This document shows positions 1 through 10,413 of a stretch of 64,000 bases of DNA, in pieces. Made by a program: the position numbers and the translations under genes. Source of the stretch: Glomus cerebriforme (taxonomy: Eukaryota; Glomeromycota; Glomeromycetes; Glomerales; Glomeraceae); contig QKYT01000137.1 in NCBI GenBank assembly GCA_003550305.1, positions 103,894 through 167,893 of the forward strand. Direction: 5' to 3'. The notes under the pieces were generated by a model. That model saw only the letters and a list, made by a program, of their open reading frames with translations, had not been told where the DNA came from and ran no database searches. Every line of letters starts with the position of its first letter. Positions within the stretch are counted from its first letter, which is position 1.

Positions 1-252
1 TTTTAAGAAATGATACTAACTTCGTTTCTTTTTTCTTTTTTTTAGGAATAGTTCTTGTGGACTTNCTGGACTTCCTGGTAAGTGGGAAGGGTTTTCTNTG
101 ACATTTATTTTTAAGAAACAATACTAATCTTATTTCTTTTTCTTTTTTTTAGGAATAGTTCTCATAGGTTCCCAAACTTTCTGGTAAGTGGGGGAAGGTT
201 TTTTTTAGTATTTATTTTCAAGAAATGACATTAACCATGTTTCTTCTTTTAG
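1..252 (+). repeat. Tandem repeat of an intron-exon-like unit
   Basis: Two and a half degenerate copies of a roughly 100-107 bp unit. Each copy has a branch-site-like ATACTAA(C), a pyrimidine tract ending in TAG, a 31-32 base exon-like block starting GAATAGTT, and a GTAAGTG donor. The blocks lie at 46-77 and 153-183. The third acceptor, at 251-252, leads into the terminal exon at 253. Read in one frame, the first block gives Gly-Leu-X-Gly-Leu-Pro-like residues. The two blocks cannot be spliced consecutively in the frame of the last exon without a stop, so they are probably decayed or alternatively used duplicates of one exon plus intron. Two N bases lie inside. Confidence 0.6.
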
Positions 253-357
253 AAATGTGATTTAGTTATTTGTTGGGATCGAACCAACTGGAACAATGTC
301 CAAACCATTGATAACAAATGTTTTGAATTTCGTGGTTATGAAATAAAGTCAGAATAA
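253..357 (+). CDS. Terminal exon of an unrecognised gene truncated by the window edge
   Basis: After a pyrimidine-rich acceptor (TTCTTCTTTTAG) an open stretch of 34 codons runs to TAA at 355-357. It includes the residues KCDLVICWDRTNW. The hydrophobic DLVICW strand resembles C-terminal segments of some fungal and bacterial endonuclease-fold proteins, but this is only a resemblance and no function is assigned. The upstream exons lie outside the window or in the repeated exon-like blocks just before it. The same DNA on the minus strand forms a tRNA T-arm-like hairpin, so coding status is uncertain. Confidence 0.4.
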   Translation, partial: KCDLVICWDRTNWNNVQTIDNKCFEFRGYEIKSE

Positions 358-399
358 TTTTATTTTAGTTAAACTTCAGTAAATTGGTNATTATTTAAC

Positions 400-610
400 A
401 AATTGATTAAAAGGATTTGGAATTTTATTCGTGTGAAAATGAAAATATTTTGTGTTACTAGCAGACACTCTAGCAAAACAAGGATGCTCTCTCAACAAAC
501 CAATTATAATCAACCCTAAATCACTGCAAAACTCACTAGGCAATTTAACTTGGAACAACCTGGGTATTATTGATAAAAACTTATGTAACTGGAACAAAAT
601 CTTAAAATTT
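400..610 (+). mobile_element. LINE fragment: end of RNase H domain
   Basis: Around 455-605 the plus strand reads ADTLAKQGCSLNKPI, then SLGNLTWNNLGIIDKN. This matches the end of the RNase H domain (A-D-x-L-A-K motif) that closes the jockey-like LINE polyproteins abundant in Rhizophagus genomes. The block just upstream seems to carry the preceding RNase H part in another frame, so the copy is frameshifted. No start, no reverse transcriptase and no 3' tail are present: it is a relic. The open frame on the opposite strand (391-597) is a shadow of it. Confidence 0.55.
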
Positions 611-849
611 TAGCATTTATATTAAATTTATTATATAAAGTTATTCTTTTATTAGAAGCTCAAATAGCAATTTTAATAGATTGTTATTTAAGTTTAATAT
701 AACTTGAAGCAATTTTAAAAAATTTACCATGTAGTTTTAATCATGATTTTTGTAATTATTTTCATACTATAATAAATAAAAGATTTGAAGAATTTAATAA
801 TAATAAATATCTTTATTTTTTTTTTACATTCACAATTTTGAGATATTTA

Positions 850-1365
850 TAATTACCTTTTTTTAATAATTAATTAATAATTTTAATAATTTAATAATTT
901 ATTTTTTATTAGATGTTTCTTTACAAAGTAGTACTTATACACAAATTGCAAAAATAGCTGTAACTATTAGAAAAAACTTAGGGTTTGATCTTAAATAATC
1001 TTATGCTTTATATTTACAATTGAAATAATATAAAAAAAAAATAATTATCATTTGGTTTTTCTTTTGGATATAAATTTGATAAAGTAATTAACTGGTAAAA
1101 TATAATTGAAATTAATCCTTTGCCAAATTCTTTATTTTTAATTGCTTTATATCTTTTTACAAATTGTTTAAGTTCAGTATCTTATGAGAAAAGTTTCTCT
1201 AATTTAAGATAGCTTACTAACAAATATTATTTATAATTAAAATTACAATCTTAGAATTAATGTGCAAGATGATTACTTATTAAAAATCTAATACTAAAAA
1301 GAACTTAGTTTTTTTGGTAAAGAAATAAAAAAATTATTAAAATTAAGTAATATAAATTAAGAATC
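850..1365 (+). mobile_element. Decayed hAT transposase C-terminal region
   Basis: Interrupted plus-strand reading gives, in order, QIAKIAVTIRKNLGFDLK, a W-x-N-I-I-E-like stretch, then LPNSLFLIALYLFTNCL and SSVSYEKSFSNLR. The last two match the hAT dimerisation region (consensus roughly P-x-L-x-x-L-A-x-x-x-L followed by S-S-x-x-x-E-R-x-F-S). After that come residues like KELSFFGKEIKKLL, similar to the tail of fungal hAT transposases. Stop codons (for example TAG at 1210-1212 where W is expected) and frameshifts break it. The zinc finger and catalytic core are not visible. Confidence 0.6.
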
Positions 1366-1894
1366 TATTTGACTTTTTTTTTTAAAAAAAAATAATTTTT
1401 TTACATTATTTATAATGTCGATCATTTTAATTAGTAAATCACCTCCCTAAAATATAACATGATTATCATCTATGATTCAAGTTGTACCAAAAAAAATTTT
1501 AAACACTTCTAAACGCTTATAGTCAACTACTATCCAAGTTTCATTTTTTTTGTTTAATAGCGTGTCTATTATTTGGATCTTAAGCAACAAGTATCATGTA
1601 CCAATTAGAAGACATTATCTACCAACAAATTGTAATATAAATATTATTATAATAATTTTTAATTTCTAGTACCTATTATAGTATATATTCAGTCTGAGTA
1701 AAAAATTGCAATTTCTGTTTATTAGTTTAATTATGATTAAACATGTGATTTTCAGCATACAAAATTATATTATTTTAATTACATAAAATATTAATTAAAT
1801 CCGAATTGAGCACAATTCTATGATGTTTTGCATTTGCATTTATTCTATCTACTTTTTAAGATAGATTATTTCAAAAATTAAATCTATTTGGTGC
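1366..1894. other. Intergenic, no gene seen
   Basis: AT-rich DNA between the hAT relic and the 3' end of the TatD gene. I see no exon with splice signals, no tRNA and no clear repeat. The part nearest 1894 probably holds the 3' UTR of the minus-strand TatD gene. Confidence 0.5.
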
Positions 1895-3567
1895 TTATAA
1901 CTTAAAAACTTTTCTTGTATTTTCATATATCACTTCAGCTAATTCTTCAGGTTTCATATCACGAATTGAAGCTAACACATATAACACTTGCCTATATTAC
2001 ATATAATATAAAAATTCAATAAATCATTAAGTAAATGCAAACAAATAATAAATCATCAAATTACTTACCCAATGCAACAAGGTTCATTACGTCCTTTAAC
2101 CATAAGACCTAATTCAAATTTTTCCTTTTTACGTGTTGGAGATTGATACAATAATTTTTTTTCTTCTGGCAAATTTAAATATTTATATGAAGCATGTGTC
2201 GGTCTTATATCACACCATGGTGCATCTTATAATTGACATGCATTAGACGTAAGATATATAAAATACAAACAAATGAATGATTAATTAGCCTTACCTGTTT
2301 CTAACATTATCTTATCTATTGGAACTTTTTTCATCACCTCAAGATTTTCTTGTGTTTTTAATGAACTTGAATGACAATAAAATCGTTATATGCACTCCAA
2401 ACATACTAAAAGATTGCGAAATTAAAATTTCACTAACCATCCATTGATTCCAAGATATAAACCTAAAGAAACCGCACGTTCCATTTCTTCCATTGCACAA
2501 GTTACCGAATGCATAACTCCATTTTCGAATCTGTGTCTATGCTTTTGAATCAAATGTATTTTCATGTACAAAATTAAGGTACAATAAAATAAATTTTCAT
2601 ATAACGAATATATTTTGAAAATAAGGATATTCATAAAATCATTTCCAGTATTACGATTATGAAGAAACATTGGAAGTCCAGTTTTCTCGGCTAAGTCAAA
2701 TTGACGTTCAAAATATCTATATTAAACAATAAGCTTAATAAAATTCCCAATATAATCATTAAAAAGAAGAAGTATCTAATTTAAATTGTCGGTTAAAGGT
2801 TTTAAAGATAATAAGCATACTTCAATTGTGTTTCTTTTGGACAAAAATAAAGTCGATCATAATCTACAAAAAAAATCAAAGTTGATTGATTAGGATTAAT
2901 TTCAAAGGTCAAATAATAGACATCTTTTCTTACCAAGTCCGCATTCTCCAATTGCTACAACTTTATCTTGAAATTCTGAATTTGTAGCAATATTTAGGAG
3001 TTTTTGATAATATTCATCTGGTCCTCCAGGATCAGTTTCAAAATCTTTACAACGCGTTGGATGGCAACCAACAGTCATATAAAGATCATCTGTAACATGT
3101 TAGTAAAAAGGATTTTATTAAAAATTCGGAAATAAAATTATAGCTTTAAAATTCGGGATCATCATTTTCATCTAATCATACATGCCATAATTCTTTACTA
3201 ATTCCAAGGCTTTACGAGCTTCATTTGCGGATCCAGCAGTCACCATGATTTTTTCAATGCCAGCATTTTTAGCACGTTGTAGCATTTGTGTAAAATCATC
3301 TAATTTTACCAAAGTCATTAAACATCAATTAAATAAACCTAATCATCAATAGAAATACCAAATACCAGAATGAGCTTGTACGCCACGATAAATTCCACGA
3401 AAAACAGGATCGGTCAAATTGGCCCCAATTTCTTTATAAAAAATTATATTATGCCAAGTTAATCACATAGTAACATAAATAATTATTCTTCAACTTCGCA
3501 TAATTGAACAATTTAAATTCTTTTTTTTTTTTATACCAATAAATCGAATTCCCTTCATGTTTTCCAT
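1895..3567 (-). CDS. TatD-family metal-dependent DNase (TATDN1-like)
   Basis: A minus-strand gene of about ten exons encoding a predicted 3'-5' exonuclease/endonuclease of the TatD family, a TIM-barrel amidohydrolase-fold enzyme linked to DNA repair and apoptotic DNA degradation. Exon by exon I read [14 protein letters not shown] near the N-terminus, [35 protein letters not shown] (catalytic metal-site segment), [36 protein letters not shown] and, near the C-terminus, [12 protein letters not shown] and [15 protein letters not shown]. This order matches TatD/TATDN1 along its whole length (about 300 residues). The start is ATG at 3567 ([11 protein letters not shown]) followed at once by an intron; the stop is TAA at 1895-1897. 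It is head to head with PSF2, with about 160 bp between the start codons. Confidence 0.9.
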
Positions 3568-3624
3568 GTGTAAAAAATGTAAAAAAGATTGCTGTGAATT
3601 TTGAATTTGCAAACCGATCAACTA

Positions 3625-3679
3625 CATGATCTTTGACTCATCATGTGACTAACTTATATGATGAGTAAGTAGATCATGA
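3625..3679. promoter_or_regulatory. Imperfect inverted repeat in a bidirectional promoter
   Basis: Arms at about 3625-3646 and 3657-3679 are reverse complements over roughly 20 bases (CATGATCT...ACTCATCAT against ATGATGAGT...AGATCATG) with a short spacer. It lies between the start codons of the divergent TatD and PSF2 genes, so it may be a palindromic regulator site. Function is inferred from position only. Confidence 0.4.
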
Positions 3680-3730
3680 TTTAACATCTGTGTTGCGACG
3701 CGTTCATTTATTTTTTTTAAAATTATCAAA

Positions 3731-4685
3731 ATGCCCATAAATACTGAAGATCTTAGATTTTTTGCTGAAGACGAACTTGTTACCATAGAACCCTTTTTTA
3801 AGGAAGATGCTTTGAGACTTTCTGGTGTAGGCTTTTTCTATTTTTTTTTTTCAGTAAAGTATAAATTGAAATATTAAATATATGTGTCTATAACAATTCA
3901 AAGAGGTCTTTTGGTCCCTTTGAACCACCCAAAAAACTTGAAATACCTCTTTGGGCGGCTTTAGCACTGAAAGGAGAAAAACAATGTAAAATATTTTCTC
4001 CAGAATGTTTGACAACCGGTAAGTATACCTAAATGATAATTTGTTGATAAAACGGGACTAATCTTTCTTTTTATGTTAAATTCGAATAAGAGTTTCTTGA
4101 AAATCGGTTAGAACTTGAAAATTCTATAGATATTTATGGAAATAAACCACTCAGCAATTTACCAAAATATTTTATTGAATTTTCAAAAATATTATTAGAA
4201 AAGTAAGAACCTTCTTTAACGAATCGAAATTAATCATAAAGTGAATTAAAATATTTAAATAAATTTAGGGCAGAAGATGATATAGAAAATCCAGCTAGAG
4301 TACGGTATCTCTTACAGAAGCTTAAAGAAGTAAGAGAAAATAAAATTGAAAGACAATTAAATGATTTAGATGTTAATGGACTTAAGGTAAATTATTTATT
4401 TCAGTAAAATTTATTTCTTGAAATATACCGAATAAATTTATTTTAACTTTTTAGATGAAAAATCTCACTACAAGTGAAGTTCACAAAATAAGACCTACTT
4501 TCACGATGTCCCTTGAAGGAATAAGAAAATTGAATGGTATTAGGAAAGAAGCACCTAAAGGACCACCTGTGCGAGCTAATGGCATGCAAGGTATAGAAGA
4601 CTTATCGGAACTAAGAGAAAAAGATAATGATATTAGTCTTGAAGATTATATAATGGAATTGGATGATACGATCGTATATGACTAA
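3731..4685 (+). CDS. PSF2: GINS complex subunit PSF2
   Basis: Five exons encode a protein of about 223 residues. PSF2 is one of the four GINS subunits; GINS joins Cdc45 and Mcm2-7 to form the replicative helicase in the nucleus. The N-terminal segment (EDLRFFAEDELVTIEPFF, then GPFEPPKKLEIPLWAALALK) matches the PSF2 B-domain and its conserved E-x-P-L-W-x-A motif. The middle (YFIEFSKILLEKAEDD, VRYLLQKLKEVRENKI) matches the helical A-domain, and NLTTSEVHKIRPTF matches the C-terminal N-L-T-x-x-E-x-x-x-I-R-P signature. The start ATG at 3731 is the first in frame. The tail after this signature is about 45 residues and acidic at the end, longer than in the human protein (185 residues). It is divergent from the TatD gene. 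Confidence 0.92.
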
Positions 4686-4725
4686 AAATAAAAATACTCC
4701 ATAACTGTGCCATTATATAATTAGT

Positions 4726-4731
4726 CACGTG
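4726..4731. promoter_or_regulatory. CACGTG E-box upstream of the Rtc3-like gene
   Basis: TCACGTGT lies 260 bp before the start codon of the downstream gene and just after the PSF2 stop. A TATA-like run (TATATATATAAAG) lies near 4895-4908. CACGTG is the core bound by bHLH factors such as fungal Cbf1; binding here is inferred. Confidence 0.35.
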
Positions 4732-4989
4732 TTCATATCAGCTGTTTTTCGAAGAAACGGAAAAAAATTGCACTATACCAATTTTAGAATAAGAATAAAT
4801 GGGATCAGTTGCTCGTATGGTAATAAATAATGTATTCGCACGCCATGACATCATTACATCAGTAAGCATGATATCATGATATCACTAAAAAACGTATATA
4901 TATATAAAGTTGTTTCAATTAACTATCGTTTAAAAATATTTTCCCACAGACAAATTTCTTAAATTTTTTTGACTTTTTCTAAGAAAATA

Positions 4990-5613
4990 ATGGCTATTTC
5001 GCAAGATGAAGCTCGTGTTATTTACAAACTAAAAAATAGTCGTGAAGAATTTTTCGTTTACGTAGATCCCGAAGAGGTAAATTAATTAAAAATGAATGGT
5101 TTTTCTTTTCATGCAGTCTTAACAAATTTTCTTTACTTATTATATAGGTTTTGAATTGGAGGAAAGATAAATCAATACCACTTACGAGTGTCGTTCAAAG
5201 TTTGTATTTGGTCCGCAAATGTGCATTAGTAGCAGATACATGAATTGTTATTGAACTTTTTTTTAACTCTTATAATAGATTTCGATGTATTTGAAACTGT
5301 GAATGGAGGTAATGAAGGCATTGCTGGTCGTCCTTCAAAACAAAGACTTGAAAATGCTTTCGACACATCCAACATTACGGATGTTATAGAATACATTCTT
5401 CAACATGGAAATATTCATCATAGCCGTAAAGGACTTTCTAAAGGAGGAGATCTTTCTAGTAAGTTTTTGCAATATCGTTTACTGTTTTATTACTATTTAT
5501 TTATCTTTACCCTATCCGTTAATTATTATGGTTTTTCACATCTTATTTTAGATGAAAAAAATGAGTCGCGTGGTAAAGGTATTAGCGGAACTGCTGTTGG
5601 GGTTCATAATTAA
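4990..5613 (+). CDS. SBDS N-terminal domain protein (Rtc3-like)
   Basis: Four exons give a small protein of about 120 residues made almost only of the SBDS N-terminal (FYSH) domain. It reads ARVIYKLKNSREEFFVYVDP, then VLNWRKDKSIPLTSVVQ, FDVFETVNGGNEGIAGRPSK, LENAFDTSNITDVIEYILQHG and a short Gly-rich tail ending AVGVHN. The order and the A/G-x-x-S-K-Q-x-L-x-x-x-F motif match yeast Rtc3/Hgh-like SBDS-N proteins, which are linked to RNA metabolism and stress response and lack the rest of the ribosome maturation factor Sdo1. The start at ATG 4990 is preceded by a TATA-like element about 85 bp upstream. Stop TAA at 5611-5613. Confidence 0.85.
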
Positions 5614-6006
5614 GATAGAATGCTTACCATAGTTTGGAATCCTTTAACAAATGCTTACGGAACATTGTTAATTGTATCAATAAAGTTATAATGCTAAATT
5701 GAATAATAATAAATCGAAATAATTTTTTTTAGATAAAATATCTCTCGAGATTTTTTTTTTTGAATTACATGTGGCGCAGTTATTAATAATTGTTTATATA
5801 AAAATCACAATTTTTTATTGAAAGATCAAATAAATAATAATATGGTTACAGTAAAATGAAAACCTATAATAAATGATTTTAAGAATGCAAATAAATTTTA
5901 TTTACTGTAAAAATTTATGAAATTATGAAATTACTAATAAAAATACAGCTTTGCGAATTATTATGTATATTAAACTCTATACTATCTATATATATATTCG
6001 AATATT
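5614..6006. other. Convergent intergenic region
   Basis: The tail-to-tail space between the Rtc3-like gene (+) and the fucosyltransferase-like gene (-). AT-rich with AATAAA-like signals (AATAATAAAT near 5703; AATAAA near 5830) that could serve as polyadenylation signals. No gene seen. Confidence 0.5.
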
Positions 6007-7302
6007 TCACCATTCTGAACTTATATTTTCAATTCCTTCAACTTTAGCTTTCATCAAGAAATGTCTTTCAGATATAATCATTGACGTATAAGAACTTGTC
6101 TTTTTTCTACATTCTGGAGGAGCGACTAAAAATATCTTTGCCCTGGAACATACAAGTTTATCTAAAATACCAGGTATTCCACTTTGAGCGAATTCATTAA
6201 TATGCATTTTTTTTCCAAATTGATCAGTTGGAGTATAATTGAACCAACTAAGAAAATCTACTTTGTCCTTTAAAATATCAATAGCTTTTCCATGATATTC
6301 GTGTTGAATATTATGAAATGAAAAAGATTTGAAAGAATTATTTAAAGGATAATCAGTAGCAAGATAAACATTTTTAGTATTATATTTCTTTTTTAATTCT
6401 TCTAAATGTGTAACTAATTTTTCCGCACATTTTGGCATATTTAAAGGATTTCCAGTTTCCATCCTCCATTGAACTGCTATGAATGGTTGTAAATTTTGAA
6501 TGATTGTAAAAGCTTTATTAATTATATGAGGGGCATATTCTAAAGATGAAGTAATATTTGCAAATAATGGATAATAAAATTCTTGTTCCATTAATAAAAT
6601 TTCGGTATCATCAAATTGTTTAAAATTTTCAATAATAAAATTTGACAAATTATTTAGTTTTTGATAATCCGTCCAATAACGTCCACCAATAATTAAATCA
6701 TAAAAATTAATATTATTAAATTTAATTTCATTAGAACATAATTTTCTTTGTAAATTAAATTTTCGTGATTGAACTTCAATTATATCATGAAAACTCTTTT
6801 TGCGATCTTCTTTAATAATAATTTGTCGAGAAGAAGGATTTTGTTTACGTAATTTTGCCCATTTATAAAATTGTTTTTGTGTTATAAAATTTAAATCAGG
6901 GAACATTTTTTGTAAAGAACTTAATGAATAATAATAATCAAGTGGATATTTAAGGCATGATCCAATCTTTGATTTACCAACATTTGTTAATACTAATGTA
7001 CGATTAAGTTTTTGAGCCATTTGAGCAAATTGTCTTAAATGTATTTGAGCTTTTGATTCTTGTTCACTAACTTTATATAAATGTAAAAATTTACATTCTG
7101 ATGAACCACAAAATTCTTGATTTAATTTTTTATCAGATAAATAAAATGATGAAGGAGGATTATTATTGCTTGAATTGTTGGTAATTATATAACCTTCTTG
7201 AATATTGACTTGTGTAGGAGGGGATTGAACAGCGAAAAATGCTGCGAAAATCCATGTTATACCAATTATAAAAATTATTATTAAAATTCCTCTTTTTACC
7301 AT
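6007..7302 (-). CDS. O-fucosyltransferase-like type II membrane protein
   Basis: A single-exon gene of 431 residues. Residues about 5-27 (GILIIIFIIGITWIFAAFF) form a signal-anchor near the N-terminus, giving a type II Golgi/ER topology. The lumenal part has the layout of GDP-fucose O-fucosyltransferase-like (GT-B) proteins: an N-terminal segment with LNRTLVLTNVGKS, a central FIAVQWRMETGNP where the family has its H-x-R/R-x-E strand, and a C-terminal segment GILDKLVCSRAKIFLVAPP with a later SER that resembles the nucleotide-sugar-binding end. Expanded relatives occur in Glomeromycotina genomes. The specific donor and acceptor cannot be told from sequence. The lack of introns sets it apart from its neighbours and could reflect a retro-copied origin. 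Confidence 0.65.
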   Translation of the reverse strand: MVKRGILIIIFIIGITWIFAAFFAVQSPPTQVNIQEGYIITNNSSNNNPPSSFYLSDKKLNQEFCGSSECKFLHLYKVSEQESKAQIHLRQFAQMAQKLNRTLVLTNVGKSKIGSCLKYPLDYYYSLSSLQKMFPDLNFITQKQFYKWAKLRKQNPSSRQIIIKEDRKKSFHDIIEVQSRKFNLQRKLCSNEIKFNNINFYDLIIGGRYWTDYQKLNNLSNFIIENFKQFDDTEILLMEQEFYYPLFANITSSLEYAPHIINKAFTIIQNLQPFIAVQWRMETGNPLNMPKCAEKLVTHLEELKKKYNTKNVYLATDYPLNNSFKSFSFHNIQHEYHGKAIDILKDKVDFLSWFNYTPTDQFGKKMHINEFAQSGIPGILDKLVCSRAKIFLVAPPECRKKTSSYTSMIISERHFLMKAKVEGIENISSEW

Positions 7303-8157
7303 TTTTTTTTAATTTGATTAATTATAAGTTTTCTGGCTTTTGTGAAAATGAAGATAAAAATTATTTAAACAATTTATTCAAGTATATATACTGTATATTT
7401 ATATAAAAAATTTAGTTTCTTGGCTAAAATAATTTGTTATTAAGTTTAGGAATCGAATGTGCCAAGTCTTACGTATAGTGATACAGTTAAATCATACCAA
7501 TCATACCCTAAAATATAATCGTCTAGCACCTACTGAAAATTGGTTGCTGTATTATGCATATCATTAATAAATTAAATGACAAATATAAATAAAAAAAAAA
7601 ATTTTAGCCTATATTACATCATGTATATGTTTACAGTTTAAGATTTTTGTTTCATATCTATTTTAAAAAAGCACAAATATTCTTTGCACGTGAAAGATAG
7701 CCAATCATAATTGCGAGGAGTATTTGATGTAGTAGAAATTGAAAAAAACACTATCCAAGCCAAACAAAAATCGGTATTTCATAAGTATTAGTATTTTTAC
7801 ATGAAAAAAAAATTTTTTGAAAATGATATCAGAAAGATTATGAGTAAAACAATTATTCCAGTATGTAATAACCCAAAAAGCTATAAAGATTTATAACTTC
7901 AGGACATACAATATCAGATTCTATTTCAAAATTTACTAAGTCTCAAATCCAAATTATTATGACAGAGCTGGCTATACTGATATAAAATTAAAAAAAATGT
8001 ATGTAGATCTCGAAATGTGGAGACGCAAAACTGAAAAAGTGAGAACTAACCCACTTGAGCAAAATTATGTGAACAATGAATCCACCTCAATTTAGGTTTG
8101 ATCCAATGCGAAAGAGTAAAAAAAAAAAAGAGGTTGATTAAATATTTATTTAATTTA
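7303..8157. other. Intergenic, possible degenerate fragment
   Basis: Upstream of the fucosyltransferase-like gene and downstream of the METTL16-like gene. Holds a CACGTG at 7687-7692. Around 7900-8070 a plus-strand stretch reads as short coding-like pieces (ISKFTKSQIQIIMTELA and VDLEMWRRKTEKVR in shifting frames), perhaps a decayed exon of unknown family. No intact gene. Confidence 0.35.
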
Positions 8158-10413
8158 TTAATCTACAGAAAATTCTTGCTCTAGCCGCTTTTTAATATGA
8201 AGATAAAAAGATTCAAATATATTCCTGTCCTTGCCATTTGTCCATGAAACCGTTACTCTTGTACTTAAATCCAAAGGTTCAAGATTGCATGCAAATTCGA
8301 ATAAATCCTCACCCTCGGGTGCTTTGCGCATTATAGGAGTTTTTTGTACATCTGATTTAGATTTAGCTCTCCTTGCAGAACGTGACCACGTATTGATTTG
8401 TGCACTACCATGGAATGTATTAGACTCTTTTTCCCATTGTCCAGTAATCTCTAATTTATCGAATAGATGTTGCAAAAATTCCAAAAGATCTCCCGTGTTT
8501 GCCGTTAGAACAACACAAAATTCATTTTTGGGTGGTACTGATTTCCGAAGTTTTTTGGAGACAGGTTGCAAAACATTCTAAAAAATAGATTAGAAGTTAA
8601 TTCTCTAATTCTTATTGTTTGTTGAAATCAAATTAAATAGAAAATTTTGTAATATATTCTCTTACAAAATTTGGACGCTGACTTCCAAATGACCATCCAA
8701 TTCCCCATCTTCGTGTATGACCTTGACAAAATTCGGTTACTACGTAATTGTCTATCTTAATATAAAAATTATGATAAAAAATATTCATTTATATAATCTT
8801 CGGATTTCTTAATGTTTGAATTTAATAATAAATGATACGTACTTTTGCTTTTTTTAATTCACGAACTACTTTGTTAACCGTTTCTAAACGTCCAATTTTT
8901 GATGTATACCAACTAAATTTAAATTTTATCCAAAATATTAATCAAGCGCTTCCAAAAAAAAGCGTTACAATTGTAATATAAATATTACCGAATTTTTGTA
9001 CGTAAGATCAAACTTTCTTCTAAAATATCCTTAATGAATTGAAACTCGCCACCTGGCGTAAACATTTCATTCGACGATCCAGTGCAAACCTAATAATAAT
9101 GTAAGATTTTATGAATTTTAATATCACTTTTTTAATTAGTCTTTTTATAACAAAAAGAAAAATTTGTTGAACCGAATGAGGACTGGTTATTTTGTTCTCT
9201 ACTCCTTTTTCGTATTGCTCTTGACTCTCGTAAAATGGTGGATTACACATACAAAATGAAAATCTAAACCCAAGTAAAAAAAAAAACCTGTAAGAATAAA
9301 ATATCAAAAAAAAAAAAAATAACAAGGAATAAACCATGCAATATATATACTTGAGTGTGGTATCCTTTAACATGTTTTCAAACATAAGAATTTTCTTTTC
9401 TGTTTTATTTAGATGCACTGTAATTCTATCATCCAAGTTATTTCTCAGCACATTGTCTTTAGCATACTTAATAGCTTTTGTATCGATATCTGGTTTGTAA
9501 ATATGTAATAAATATTAATAGATGTGTGTATAAGTAGAAGTGCCTGATTTAAATTATATCTTACCAGTAGCTAAAAATACCCAATTTTTATTTAATGTAC
9601 ATCCAAGCAATGGATAAATACAAGAAGCTCCAGTACCACTAGAAATCAACACGAATATATTTAGCTTATAGTTCTATAAATATAAACCAACATTATTTTG
9701 ATACTCACATATCGATTCCATAGATAGTATTTTGACTCATTTCTTCGTGAGATTCAGTCGATGATACCAAATCCTCAATCCAATGGATATAATTCAGTCT
9801 TAATTTAAACAAACAGATTGTGAGACAACCGAAGTTCTGATTTAGTGGTAATCATGGATTGAAATAAGTACCTGCTTGGAATCTAAAAGAAATTTTTAAA
9901 TATTTTAATAAAAATAGATAAATTCGACATTATCGTAAATGAAGTTATAAATTACCGGAGGACATAAAGTATCTAAGGGAATGTCTAAAACTAGATTAAA
10001 GTCGTCACGTAATAAGCAGTATGTAAGCTCTCTAACAAAAAAAATTTTATTCTAAATTAATCGTTTAAAAAAGCTAATAATAATATCAAAAATTTTCTTA
10101 CCGTACTGCCTCTGGGTCCTTATAGTCAATATAAGATTTACCTTCTTTGGAATACTGTACACTATAAATAAAGAGGGGATAAAATTTTATTAACTTCTGA
10201 AAAATTAACATTAGAATATAAAGAATTTACTTACAAAGGATAAAAGGACGAATATTTAAACGCAAGAATAGAAAAGTCTGGAGATTTATCCTTATATCTG
10301 TTACGAGGGTGCATTTTATTGTGGTTACTAAGATCTTCAGTTTCAGTGCTTTCGGCATATGGCCTTTTGCCTAATACACCTTTAGCCAATAAATATTCTT
10401 TTGGGGAAGACAT
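8158..10413 (-). CDS. METTL16: METTL16-like RNA N6-adenosine methyltransferase
   Basis: A multi-exon minus-strand gene. METTL16 (fission yeast Mtl16) methylates U6 snRNA at the ACAGA-box adenosine using SAM. The N-terminus has MHPRNRYKDKSPDFSILAFKY, matching the family start M-H-x-R-N-R-Y-K-D-K-P-P-D-F. Further exons give ELTYCLLRDDFNL-like text, SRLNYIHWIEDLV-like text, DIGTGASC-like SAM-site residues, and FCMCNPPFYESQEQYE with the catalytic N-P-P-F. Then come GGEFQFIKDILEESL, a W-Y-T-x-K-I-G-R-L segment and VTEFCQGHTRRWGIGWSFG, the family's substrate-side motif. The C-terminal exon (MQPVSKKLRKS onward, about 135 residues) ends VKKRLEQEFSVD-like at TAA 8158-8160 and resembles the vertebrate-conserved region only weakly. 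A preceding segment (residues about 1-30) is an extra N-terminal extension. Confidence 0.88.

Noticed and set aside
8231..8581. 116-codon plus-strand frame opposite the last METTL16 exon
   Set aside because: Antisense shadow of a coding exon with clear splice context on the minus strand.
9020..9451. 143-codon minus-strand frame read as one protein
   Set aside because: It runs through introns (F/K-rich stretches); only the FCMCNPPFYES and neighbouring pieces are METTL16 exons.
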